Shown piece after piece: positions 1-9,200 of a stretch of 64,000 bases of DNA. Both the position numbers and the translations under genes were made by a program. Origin of the DNA: CAG-390 sp045636385 (lineage in GTDB: Bacteria > Bacillota > Clostridia > Oscillospirales > CAG-272); contig JAZTXK010000023.1 of the NCBI GenBank assembly GCA_045636385.1, positions 1 to 64,000 of the forward strand, in the 5' to 3' direction. Below the pieces are notes generated by a model. That model was not told the origin of the DNA. It saw only the letters and a list, made by a program, of their open reading frames with translations, and searched no databases. Numbering within the stretch: position 1 is the first letter of the stretch; every line of letters starts with the position of its first letter.

Positions 1-208
1 CGGTAACCGGAGTGGTAATCGGCTCGGTAACCGGAGTGGTAATCGGCTCGGTAACCGGAGTGGTAATCGGCTCGGTAACCGGAGTGGTAATCGGTTCGGT
101 AACCGGAGTGGTAATCGGTTCGGTGACCGGAGTGGTAATCGGTTCGGTAACCGGAGTGGTAATCGGTTCGGTGACCGGAGTGGTAATCGGTTCGGTAACC
201 GGGGTGGT
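1..208 (-). repeat. 24-bp tandem repeat coding TPVTEPIT
   Basis: Eight complete 24-bp units plus a partial ninth are visible, in frame with the minus-strand protein. Copies differ only at two silent-looking positions (ggct/ggtt and gtaacc/gtgacc), so the array is recently expanded or homogenised. The array may extend past the window start. Confidence 0.9.
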
Positions 209-484
209 AACGGGTGTGGATGTTACGGTAGTTTCAGGAGTAGCGGTGGTGTCAGGAACTGCATCAGTAGTAGTAATCGGGTCTGTGTCGAGGATATCTG
301 TAGTCTCGGGGATTATGACGAGCGTGCTGTTGTACTTCTCTTCTGTGGTTGAGTCGACATAAGAAGGATCATGCACATTTGACGTATTATCGGATCCCCG
401 CTTCAGTATCATAGATACCGAAGCCACCAGTATCAGAACACCGAGTACGAGAATTAAACATAACTGTAATATGTTCTTTTTCAC
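1..484 (-). CDS. Membrane-anchored Thr/Pro-repeat protein, C-terminus outside window
   Basis: Reading leftward from a GTG at 484, with an AAGGAG-type ribosome binding site about 11 bases upstream, the frame stays open to the window edge. The protein begins with Lys-Lys and a hydrophobic segment (about residues 4-28) that ends at Lys-Arg, so it is a signal anchor rather than a lipoprotein signal (no Cys follows). A Ser/Thr/Asp-rich stretch leads into at least eight copies of an eight-residue unit TPVTEPIT encoded by a 24-bp DNA repeat. Such stretches usually act as extended linkers lifting a domain off the membrane, and that domain would lie beyond the edge. It sits downstream of the peptide cluster behind a probable terminator, so membership of that operon is doubtful. 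The start is inferred from the binding site; no function can be assigned. Confidence 0.7.
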   Translation of the reverse strand, partial: MKKNILQLCLILVLGVLILVASVSMILKRGSDNTSNVHDPSYVDSTTEEKYNSTLVIIPETTDILDTDPITTTDAVPDTTATPETTVTSTPVTTPVTEPITTPVTEPITTPVTEPITTPVTEPITTPVTEPITTPVTEPITTPVTEPITTPVTEPITTPVT

Positions 485-595
485 GAGAGGCTAAACTCCT
501 TTGGATAACGATTAATATTGCTCTGTAATGATTGCATAACGAGAGTTTGTTCATTGGTATGTGACAGCCTTCAACAAAATTCGCATTTTCTGCTC

Positions 596-618
596 AAAAA
601 TTGCGCGGCGAAGCCGCG
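596..618 (-). terminator. Probable terminator of the peptide cluster operon
   Basis: On the minus strand a CGCGGC-TTC-GCCGCG hairpin (604-618) is followed by CAATTTTTG. It lies just after the phosphopantetheinyl transferase stop codon at 636, the expected end of the operon. The U tract is short, so termination may be partial. Confidence 0.5.
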
Positions 619-635
619 GGAGCGAAGCTATATCA

Positions 636-1286
636 TCACAATCTGCAAATATCAATATTCACAAGCTCTTTGGTACACACACACATTGTGTACTGTTGAT
701 CGATTTTGATTTGATGAAACCAAACGTCCGATGCATACCACTTCACGGATGCATTTTGGGAGTCCTCATCCGAAAGAATACAAGAATCCTTCGGGAGAAC
801 AGAGAACTTCATGAAGTTGTCATTGATTCCCTCTCCCGTGTACTTAACGTAGCTTTCCTTAGCAGTCCATACCTTGAAAAAGCGTTTCCACGGCTCTTTT
901 ATAATGAACTCAGCTTCTTCGGGATAAAAAAATCGTTTGGACAATTTCCTCAACCGAGCGTTGGTTTCTTCTTCGGTTTCATTTTTCAGTGTTTCGTGCC
1001 GTTGAATATCAACGCCGATTTCCGTATCAGCTACAGCACACATCAAATAATCTCCGCTGTGACTGGCTGATACATATATTTCCGGCATATAGGGAAGATA
1101 CGGCTTTCCCAATGAGGTTCGACGTATCTGTAGCATTGTATCAGCACACACAGAAGAACCCGTTTTTTTCGAAGGATCTGCGCAAAGAAACGCGAGCGTG
1201 GCTTCTTTTATACGATCTTCTGTGCTATATGAGGAATCGGCGTTAAAAATATAAAGTACGGCTTTTTTAGTCGCGGGTGTGCTCAT
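636..1286 (-). CDS. Sfp-type 4'-phosphopantetheinyl transferase
   Basis: This 216-residue protein should transfer the phosphopantetheine arm of CoA to the serine of carrier domains. It has the family signatures in order: GKPYLP (60-65), SASHSGDY (73-80), GVDIQ (91-95; the Asp binds magnesium) and KVWTAKESYVKYTGEG (138-153), which contains the WxxKE(A/S) motif. The ATG at 1286 is chosen over an upstream in-frame codon because it overlaps the acyl carrier protein stop codon as ATGA, implying coupled translation. As last gene of the cluster it very likely activates the ACP beside it and the two T domains of the NRPS. The family is clear; its substrates are inferred from context. Confidence 0.9.
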   Translation of the reverse strand: MSTPATKKAVLYIFNADSSYSTEDRIKEATLAFLCADPSKKTGSSVCADTMLQIRRTSLGKPYLPYMPEIYVSASHSGDYLMCAVADTEIGVDIQRHETLKNETEEETNARLRKLSKRFFYPEEAEFIIKEPWKRFFKVWTAKESYVKYTGEGINDNFMKFSVLPKDSCILSDEDSQNASVKWYASDVWFHQIKIDQQYTMCVCTKELVNIDICRL

Positions 1287-1525
1287 ACATCTGTGAGCCC
1301 TTTTAAGATCATATAATCGATAACGTCCTTCACGCGGCGTAGCTTCCATACGTCTCTGCTTGGGATCTCGACGTCAAAATGATCTTCAAACACGCAAACG
1401 ATGTTCATTACGTCAAATGACGTGAGTCCGAGATCCTTCACGAAGTCGGTATCGTACACCAAGCCTTTTTGACCGGTTATCTTATATATCGCATCCTCTA
1501 TAAATTTGAAAAGCTTTTCTTCCAT
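1283..1525 (-). CDS. Stand-alone acyl carrier protein
   Basis: An 80-residue acidic four-helix carrier protein. The phosphopantetheine attachment serine is Ser36 in DLGLTSFDVMN, where LTS replaces the common DSL. The C-terminal part (VKDVIDYM) matches the last helix of the family. It lies 18 bases after the acyl-AMP ligase and overlaps the phosphopantetheinyl transferase by four bases, so it is probably not the primary fatty-acid ACP. The likely role is to receive an acyl group from the ligase and present it to the first condensation domain of the NRPS. Confidence 0.9.
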   Translation of the reverse strand: MEEKLFKFIEDAIYKITGQKGLVYDTDFVKDLGLTSFDVMNIVCVFEDHFDVEIPSRDVWKLRRVKDVIDYMILKGLTDV

Positions 1526-1543
1526 ATAAATAATTCCTTTAGA

Positions 1544-3187
1544 CTATATCAAATGCCTTTTTACTTTTTGAAGCGCTGTTTTTGAAAATTCCTGCTCGCG
1601 GATATTGACCATCTGAATCTGTTGATACAGCGGCAGATCCTTATTTATGGTGTTAATGCCGTTTTGCAGATGCTCCAATATCTCATAGGCAGACAAATCT
1701 CCGCATTCTTCCTTGTTGGGATATATGCTTGCGGCAACCTGAACGTCGTCTGTTGATATGCCGCTTGCGGCACCGTATACGACGACCTCTTTAACCAAAG
1801 GAAGCTGTCTGATCTTTTCCTCCAGCTTTTCGGGAGAAAGCTTTTTACCGTTTTTGAAAACGATCAGATTTTTCTTCCGTCCGCTTATATGCAGGAAGCC
1901 ATCCTTGTCGAAATATCCCATATCTCCGGTGACGAACCATCCGTCACGGAAGGCTTCTTCCGTCAGATCGGGGAATTTGTAGTAGCCCTGCATTATATTT
2001 TTGCCGCGCACGAGAATCTCGCCTTCCTCGATCTTTACCTCGCAATTAGGCGTTACAAGTCCTACCGAATCGTAGTTGTTTGCATTATTTCTGTTTACGC
2101 TTACAAGCGGTGCGCATTCAGTGATTCCGTAGCCCTGAAGAACAGTTACGCCCAAATATGAGAATTCGCGCATAATGTCGGGGTTCATATGAGCGCCTCC
2201 GCAAATGATCAGCTGAATAGTGCCAAAGCATTTTTCGCGAATGGCATCCACCTTCTTTCCGGTAGCAAGGATACCAAATTTATGTTGAATCTCCTTGAGC
2301 TTCAACAGCGACTTGAGGCTTTGAGTCTTTCCTGTCTCCTCTGCGGACATCCAGAGCTTATTATGGATAGTTTCCAGCATCAGGGGCACGGTCAGCATAG
2401 TATGGGGATTGGCGAGCTGAATATCGCGCATTACGGTCTTCAAATTTCCGTTGATATACAAGTGCGCTTTTCCGATCAGCATCGACAAAACCGAGCAGGT
2501 CAATCCGTATGTATGGTAAAAGGGAAGCGACGTGAATGCTACCTTTCCGATCGCCACGTTGGCAAGAGCATCGGATGCGTTTGTCAAAATCGCTCCGTGG
2601 GAAAGCATAACCGGCTTTGCGTAGCTGGTGGTTCCTGAGGTAAAAACGATTGCCGCGGTTTGGTCCGGGCTTACCTCGATCGATATGTTTTCACCGTTAT
2701 CGCGAAGCTTTCCGCCTTGCTCGATCAGATCAGAAACGTTCGGGAAGTCTCCACCTTTGCTGTTCAGAGAAAACAACTGCACGTTTCTATCCGCGATGCC
2801 GGAGCACAGCTCCTCTACGGCGCTTGTGAAAAAGATCGCGCTGACGTCTGACATATCAAGCATTTGACGTATCGTGTCATCCGACTGTTCAATGTCCACA
2901 CAAACCGCGATAGCACCGCAATAGGTCGTTGCGAAATAGACCAAAAGCCATTCGTAGCTGTTTTCGCCCAAAATAGCAATCCGTTTTTTCGCAAGGTCGC
3001 GATGAATGAGGGCAGCCTGCAAATTGCGCACGTCTTCCCTCAGCTTCGCCAGGGTAACCCCCTGTTCTTCGCCTTTTCGGGTAAACCAGGAGATGGCGGG
3101 CTCGTCTTCACGGTTGGTGGGCAAAGCTTCCAGCATATCCTTAAAGCAATGATAGTATTCAACCGGATTTAATGGATATTTTTTCAT
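1544..3187 (-). CDS. Acyl-AMP/acyl-CoA ligase (ANL superfamily)
   Basis: A 547-residue ATP-dependent carboxylate-activating enzyme. Visible motifs are the phosphate loop TSGTTSYAK (183-191), YGITE (353-357), TGD (420-422), the hinge region GRKKN (436-440) and a C-terminal catalytic lysine in SKTALQKVKR (Lys541). The overall pattern follows long-chain acyl ligases rather than amino-acid-activating A domains. It sits 16 bases after the HD-GYP regulator and 18 before the ACP, which suggests it makes acyl-AMP and loads that ACP for lipo-initiation. Whether CoA or ACP is the acceptor, and the chain length, cannot be read from the sequence. Confidence 0.88.
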   Translation of the reverse strand: MKKYPLNPVEYYHCFKDMLEALPTNREDEPAISWFTRKGEEQGVTLAKLREDVRNLQAALIHRDLAKKRIAILGENSYEWLLVYFATTYCGAIAVCVDIEQSDDTIRQMLDMSDVSAIFFTSAVEELCSGIADRNVQLFSLNSKGGDFPNVSDLIEQGGKLRDNGENISIEVSPDQTAAIVFTSGTTSYAKPVMLSHGAILTNASDALANVAIGKVAFTSLPFYHTYGLTCSVLSMLIGKAHLYINGNLKTVMRDIQLANPHTMLTVPLMLETIHNKLWMSAEETGKTQSLKSLLKLKEIQHKFGILATGKKVDAIREKCFGTIQLIICGGAHMNPDIMREFSYLGVTVLQGYGITECAPLVSVNRNNANNYDSVGLVTPNCEVKIEEGEILVRGKNIMQGYYKFPDLTEEAFRDGWFVTGDMGYFDKDGFLHISGRKKNLIVFKNGKKLSPEKLEEKIRQLPLVKEVVVYGAASGISTDDVQVAASIYPNKEECGDLSAYEILEHLQNGINTINKDLPLYQQIQMVNIREQEFSKTALQKVKRHLI

Positions 3188-3203
3188 AGCTTACTCCCGA
3201 TTA

Positions 3204-4247
3204 TTATAAAGTGTTAACGTGTGAACAAAATTTTCTTTCAAACTCTTCTCTTCCGAGGCTGTCGATCAGCTTGTGAAGTCCGGCTACCGCCTGCTCGTCA
3301 AACTGACTGTTGATTCCTTGAACTACTCTCTCCATTGCGACATCAAAGCCAAGTCCGCGGCGATAGGTGCGGTTTGATACCATTGCATCAAACGCATCGG
3401 CTACAGCGGTGATCTTTGCGCCGAGACAGATCTCATCACCTGAAAGACCGTCAGGATAACCGCGTCCGTCCACGCGCTCGTGATGGTGACGAATGATCGG
3501 CAAAATGGAATCAAATGACGAGCACGTGCTGAGGATCTTTTCGCCCTCCGCAGGATGACGCTTGATCTCCTCAAATTCGATTTGTGAAAGTGGGCCGTCT
3601 TTAAGCAGAATTGCGTCAGGTACGCCGATCTTTCCGATATCGTGGAACAATCCCGCAATCTTGATCTGTTCGATCTCCTCAGCGGAAAGCCCCATTTCCT
3701 GCGCAATTGATGCGGCAAGGAGGGAAACTCGCTCTGAATGACCGCGCGTTTCATGGTCACGCGTTTCAACCACGTTACGCAGGGTTTCGATGGTCTGCAT
3801 ATATGCGTTCATAACTTCGGTTTGGTATTTGCGGATCATTCGAAGCTGCTTAATAGATTTGACGCAAGACTCTACCAAGAGCTCCAACTCGTCAAATCTG
3901 GGGCCCTTTTCAAAATATCCTTGAATATCCAGCTGACGTATAGTTTGTACGGGAGGAACCATATCCTTGTGTCCTGTCAAAAATATGATGAACAGCTCGG
4001 AATTGAATTTTCTGATTTCCTCGACAACTCTGTCGCCGCACAGAGTCGGCATAAGATAGTCCAGCAAAAGAATGTCATAATTTCCGTTGCGAATGCGTTC
4101 TATTGCATTTTCAGGATTATTTTCAATATCCACGGCATAGTGGCCGGATCTTTCAAAATAACTCTTTATGGTACAAGTAATATTGTGGTCATCGTCTACG
4201 GTCAGCAGAGAGATCTTATCAGTTGTTGCAAGCTTATTTTTTCTCAT
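3204..4247 (-). CDS. Response regulator with HD-GYP c-di-GMP phosphodiesterase domain
   Basis: A 347-residue two-domain protein. The receiver (about 12-130) has the acidic pocket Asp18-Asp19, phosphoacceptor Asp63 in LLLDYLMP and conserved Lys114. The HD-GYP domain (about 150-340) carries HETRGH, HD at 202-203 (FHDIGK), a triple His at 254-256 and DGRGYPDG with GYP at 263-265, so it looks catalytically intact for cyclic di-GMP hydrolysis. It is encoded 84 bases after the sensor kinase, its likely partner. Within the peptide cluster it would lower c-di-GMP on receipt of the kinase signal, opposing the GGDEF enzyme upstream. Confidence 0.93.
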   Translation of the reverse strand: MRKNKLATTDKISLLTVDDDHNITCTIKSYFERSGHYAVDIENNPENAIERIRNGNYDILLLDYLMPTLCGDRVVEEIRKFNSELFIIFLTGHKDMVPPVQTIRQLDIQGYFEKGPRFDELELLVESCVKSIKQLRMIRKYQTEVMNAYMQTIETLRNVVETRDHETRGHSERVSLLAASIAQEMGLSAEEIEQIKIAGLFHDIGKIGVPDAILLKDGPLSQIEFEEIKRHPAEGEKILSTCSSFDSILPIIRHHHERVDGRGYPDGLSGDEICLGAKITAVADAFDAMVSNRTYRRGLGFDVAMERVVQGINSQFDEQAVAGLHKLIDSLGREEFERKFCSHVNTL

Positions 4248-4331
4248 TATTATGAACTATTCCTTTCTACGTTAGCCGGGATACCGTGCCCTGCGACTTG
4301 TGATAGAAGTAACTAAACGGCTGTCTGAAAA

Positions 4332-6221
4332 TCATTTTCCAGCACCCTCATTATTGTTTTCCGCAATTTTGCGAATTTGTACGATTTCCAACGGAATTGA
4401 TATACCGAAAACGCTTCCGCCGCCGTCTCGGTTTTTACCCCACATTGAACCCTTGAATTTTCCTCGGATAACGGTGTTGGATATAAAGAGTCCAAGTCCC
4501 GAACCCATATTACCCTTGGTGGTTATCATGTTTTTGAAGAGCTGACTTGCTACGTTTTCACTGATTCCGGGGCCACGGTCCTTGACCATAATATTAAGCT
4601 CCTTGTCATCGTGATTGATTTCCAGCTTGATCTCCCCGACACCGACTTGCTTTTGTGCGTAGATAGCGTTGCTGAGAAGATTTCCGATAACCTGAACCAG
4701 ATTGTTTACGTCGCCTTGAAGAGAGATCTCCTCCGTTTCATCGTACACAGGAGTTAACTGACATCCGCTGTTCATAAGCTCGTGTCTCATCAGGAGCGTA
4801 CATCTCTTCAGAACCTCACTGATCGTAAAGCTTACCTTTTCATCGGTACCGATCTGTGTGGCTTGACCCTTGATCGCGGTAATAATATCCGACATATATA
4901 CGGTGGAATCTTTTGCCCTCGCGAACCAATCGCGAAGCTCGCTGTATATTTCCAGATAATCCTCGTCGGTTACCTCATCATCGGACAAGCTGTCAACGCA
5001 TTCGGTCACCAATGCTTCCGCGGCTGAAATACATCCGGCAATACTCATTATGGGCGTTTTCAGGTTGTGAGCAAGACCGCCTATCATCTGACCCAGGAAC
5101 GCAAAACGCTCCTGTTCCATAAGTCGTTCCTGGCTCTCCTGCAGCTTCTTCATGCTTTCACGAAGAGTGGTGATATCTTTGAACAGTACGGCGAATCCGG
5201 AAACCTTACCGTTTAACTCCAAGGGAGAAACGTCAACCACGAAATATCTCTTGATCGGCTTGTCATCCTGCGTCAATGTGATAGCCTGCTCGTAAGAGAT
5301 GTGCGAATTGGCATCTCGGCTCGAGTTTACCGCGGCGATCATATTATAAATTGGAGTTTTCTGCGCTACGTCGTCCGGTCTGAGACAGTCGGTCAAGGGT
5401 TGGCTTTCAACGATACCATACTCCTTGGCAAACAGCAATTCAAAGTTACGGTTGTATTTGAGCACCAATCCCGTATCGCTGAGCACGATATAACTATCAG
5501 AGATCGCATTCAAAATATGCTGAGTAGCGATCGGCGTGATGTCGAGCATATGAAGCTGAGTTACCGCGATACCGTTGAGTAAAAGGGTGACCATAAAGCT
5601 CAAAGGCGTGGCTGTGATAGGTACGTCTTGTCCGCTAAAGGTTGCGTAAAAATTCACTAACAGAGGGCAGATGCCGCTGAGAATAAATAATGAGCACTGC
5701 TTCCAATACAAAGTAGACTTATTTATCACTCCGAAGCGAATCATGTAAACGATCGCAACGATCAGAAAAATATAGTTGCAAAGACCGCTGACGAGTATAT
5801 ACGGACCAAAAACGATCTCGCTTTTTACAACGGAGAAAGTCTGGTAATACCAATGATGCAGCGGGTTTGTCCAGGCAACGATGATAGTAGCGATGGGGAA
5901 AATGAAGGATAGCTTGATCCATTTCGACAGCTTCTCATTGCCCGACACGAATGTTATAGCAATGGAAAGATAGAGAGGCGCACACAATGCGCCGCCGGGT
6001 TGCATTGCACAGTCAAGAATATACAGCAGTCGCTGGTTGTCCATTGAAACGTAGTGCATAATGATGAGCGGGATTATCCAGCTGGCATAAGCAACCGCCA
6101 ACATCAAATACAGCTTGTTCAACAATTGTCTTTTTTTGCGCGTGATCATACTCCATACAAAGAAAGCAAGCAGCGTAATCAACGCAACAAAAAAGATTAC
6201 TACAGAAGTTTGGGATACCAT
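4332..6221 (-). CDS. 7TM sensor histidine kinase with PAS domain
   Basis: A 629-residue membrane kinase. About seven hydrophobic helices occupy residues 5-225, as in the histidine-kinase N-terminal 7TM family. A PAS region (about 235-350) and a short coiled coil follow. The H box is GGLAHNLKTP with phosphorylatable His385. The ATPase domain shows the N box (Asn514/Asn518 in GNLLSNAI), DRGPG (548-552) and GSGLGL (573-578), so it appears active. A strong AAAGGAG site precedes the ATG at 6221. It follows the NRPS by 53 bases and precedes the HD-GYP regulator. The membrane part has no large extracytoplasmic domain, so the ligand could be a hydrophobic or membrane-borne molecule, perhaps the cluster product (inference). 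Confidence 0.9.
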   Translation of the reverse strand: MVSQTSVVIFFVALITLLAFFVWSMITRKKRQLLNKLYLMLAVAYASWIIPLIIMHYVSMDNQRLLYILDCAMQPGGALCAPLYLSIAITFVSGNEKLSKWIKLSFIFPIATIIVAWTNPLHHWYYQTFSVVKSEIVFGPYILVSGLCNYIFLIVAIVYMIRFGVINKSTLYWKQCSLFILSGICPLLVNFYATFSGQDVPITATPLSFMVTLLLNGIAVTQLHMLDITPIATQHILNAISDSYIVLSDTGLVLKYNRNFELLFAKEYGIVESQPLTDCLRPDDVAQKTPIYNMIAAVNSSRDANSHISYEQAITLTQDDKPIKRYFVVDVSPLELNGKVSGFAVLFKDITTLRESMKKLQESQERLMEQERFAFLGQMIGGLAHNLKTPIMSIAGCISAAEALVTECVDSLSDDEVTDEDYLEIYSELRDWFARAKDSTVYMSDIITAIKGQATQIGTDEKVSFTISEVLKRCTLLMRHELMNSGCQLTPVYDETEEISLQGDVNNLVQVIGNLLSNAIYAQKQVGVGEIKLEINHDDKELNIMVKDRGPGISENVASQLFKNMITTKGNMGSGLGLFISNTVIRGKFKGSMWGKNRDGGGSVFGISIPLEIVQIRKIAENNNEGAGK

Positions 6222-6274
6222 CTGTTATTCTCCTTTAAGCCGTGAGCGGGCATTGTTCATAGTGTTGAATACAA

Positions 6275-9200
6275 TTATTTAATGAAGAAATTTTTTAGAA
6301 GCACCTCGGGCTTGACGTCCGGCATAACGAAGTTCATTTTTGACAGTTCGTCAGTAGTGATAAGATTCGTTACAGTGATCATGCTGTCTTCTGCAGTCAG
6401 CATTTGCCAATTGTGCATAACGATCGGCAACAGCTCCATATCCAAGGATATGAGCCTTTCTCTGAAAACAGCATTGAAACGGATGTCATCCACAATTTGA
6501 AAATCGGGAACGATCGCTCTGATCAGATCCTTCAGCGCGGGAGGATCGGGATTCATAATGTGGAATACTGTGCGTTCCGCGTTTTTGAGCAGAAGCACTT
6601 CCTTGGCGCTAACGTCAACGGGCGTTACCTCAATGGGCGTTTCCGCTTCCGTTTCGGGCAGCACACCCATTTGAATCAAGCCCTTGAGAGTCAGATAGAA
6701 GGCGTTGGTCTCGGGATTGATCTGGAACTGACCGTCAGAAGCTCTTCCTACCAATCTTCCAAGTCTGAAGATCTTGGCGCGAAGCCCGTTTTTGATCGCA
6801 TCAAAAACAAGTCCCTCGGCGAGGAATTTGCTCTTGACGTAAATATTGTCTTCCCAGATCTGACCGATATCGTAGTCATCTTCGGTAAATACGCGATTTT
6901 TGCTTCCGTCCTTCATCATATCTCCGCTGACGCTGCAGGTAGAAATATGATAAAACGATGCGTTGGCGCATTTTGCCAAATCGATCACGTTTTGCGTTCC
7001 GGTAACGTTCGTTTTCAGATACGATTCGTGATCAGCGGAATAATGGCTTACGTTTGCCGCGCAATGGTAAATCTCGCTGATCGAATCCGCCAGAGTGGCG
7101 TACTCCTCCTTCGAAAGTCCAAGCAACGGAGCGGTAATATCGCCCTTGACGATGCTGACGGAGGCTATCATCCGAGCCGCCTCCTCCTTGCCAAAGTACC
7201 ACTCAAGATACTGCTCCAGGCGAGAAGCGTTCGGATCGCGAACAAGGCAAATTACGTTTGCTTTTTCCTGTGTGATCAATTCATTCAGCAGATGTATTCC
7301 GAAATAACCGGTGGCACCGGTGATCAATACGGAAGTTTGCTGCGGAGCAACGTCATATTTGGAACAAAGCATCTTCGCCTGATCATTGGCAGTGGGATTT
7401 TCATAAAATTCGGACAATGACAGCTCAAAGCCGTCGTTGTAGTAGTGGCTCAGTACGCTCAAAGCCGCCATAGAGGTACCGCCCTGCTTGAAGAAGGACT
7501 CTTGTGCATCCGTTGCGGGTGTGCTGAGAACTTTATTCCAAGCCGAAAGCACGTACGCCACATCGGGACGGGTAACGGGGGAAATGACCTCAGGAGCGAT
7601 CGCTTCCTCGGCTACCGCGACGTTAAGGTCTTCCTCTTGAGGCACCGCAAAGTCGGGAGCATCCTGTCCCTCCGCTATTTTTTTGAGCGTTTGCATATCG
7701 ACCTTGTTCGTTGCAGTCAACGGCATTTCCTGCAGCTTGGTCCACGCAGACGGTATCATATAAGGGGGAAGCTGATTGCTTATTGCCGAACGGATCGCGT
7801 TGCAATCCGTTTCGTCCTGCTCGGGAACGAAGAAGGCGTGAAGCTGAGTAGAGGTACCGCCCGTTCCAATGGCTACCGTTGCGGCTTGTTTTACAAGTCC
7901 CGTCTTCTCGATAGCGTGGGTGATCTCACCGAGCTCGACGCGCTGACCGTTCAGCTTCACCTGCTGATCCTTGCGTCCGATATAATCAAAGCGTCCGTCG
8001 AGGCGCATACGAACCAAGTCGCCGCTGCGGTACATTCTTTGACCGGGGAAATATATGTCTTCCACAAAGGAATCTGCGGTAATATCCGGACGGCCGACGT
8101 AGCCTGCCGATATACATTCGCCCGCGATATACATCTCACCCTGAGCGGTGGGCAATACGGGGCGCAGACTCTCGTCCAGCACGTATGCGCGAGTATTTTG
8201 GAGCGGACGGCCAATGGTAATGCGGCTGTTGGGCTCTAAATATTCCATAGTGGTGAATACACACGCCTCGGTAGGACCGTACATGTTCATCAGCTTACCG
8301 TTGCTGTGCTGATAGAACTTATCCCTGAGAGTCGTGGTAACCACTTCGCCGCCCAAAAGTACGATATTAATGTACTTGGCGGCATCGCAAAACGCCTCGT
8401 TTCCAAGACACATCTGAAGTCTTGTGGGGGTCATCTCAAAAACGCCCGTTTTGTGCGTTTCGATCAATTGAGCCAGCTTCCAGGGGAGCATCATCTCTTC
8501 CTCATCGGCAAGAACTACGGTTCTGCCCAAGGCAAGCGAAATGAGCGTTTCTACGATAAAGCAATCGAATACCGAATTGGTTGAACAAAGCACGTTTCCT
8601 TCGATGGGTTCAAGCAACGTTCTCATCTGTGAAAACAGATTCGATACGGAGCGGTGACGAAGCATAACTCCCTTCGGCTGTCCGGTCGACCCGGAGGTGA
8701 AAAGGATGTTTGTCAAGCCATCGTCATTTACAGGGCGATCCATATATCCGTCCTGCACTCCATCGGGGAGCTTGAATGCCTGACAGGGCGCAAGTTCCTC
8801 CGAAACGACCGACGGGATCTCATCAAACAATAAGATAGCGGCGGAGGAAATTTCCAGCATATATTGCATTCTTGCCGCGGGGAAGCTATCAAGCATAAAC
8901 ATATACGCGCATCCTGCCTTCAGGATACCGTACATTGCGGCGATCATATCGGGGGTTCTCTTCAGACAAAGACCCACGCACGCGCCGGGCTCCACACCCT
9001 TATCCTCAAGAAATTGCGCTATTGCCGCAGCGCGTTTTTCAAGCTGATTGAAGGTGATCCTTTCATTATGGTAAATGATAGCCGTATCATCGGGAGTAGA
9101 GAAAGCTCTGCTCTTTAATATATGATGGATCGGTCTGTTGATAAAGGGAGTAACGCTGTAATTGGGGATATCAACATACCTTTCCCTATCACTAAGCGAA

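Noticed and set aside
1..208. CRISPR-like array
   Set aside because: The units are contiguous 24-bp tandem repeats in frame with a protein and there are no unique spacers.
12..362. Plus-strand ORF of repeated MVIGSVTG units
   Set aside because: It is the complement of the 24-bp repeat; the minus strand has an anchored membrane protein with a ribosome binding site.
6404..7420. 338-residue plus-strand ORF inside the NRPS
   Set aside because: Antisense to the reductase domain, with no start signal and no recognisable domain.
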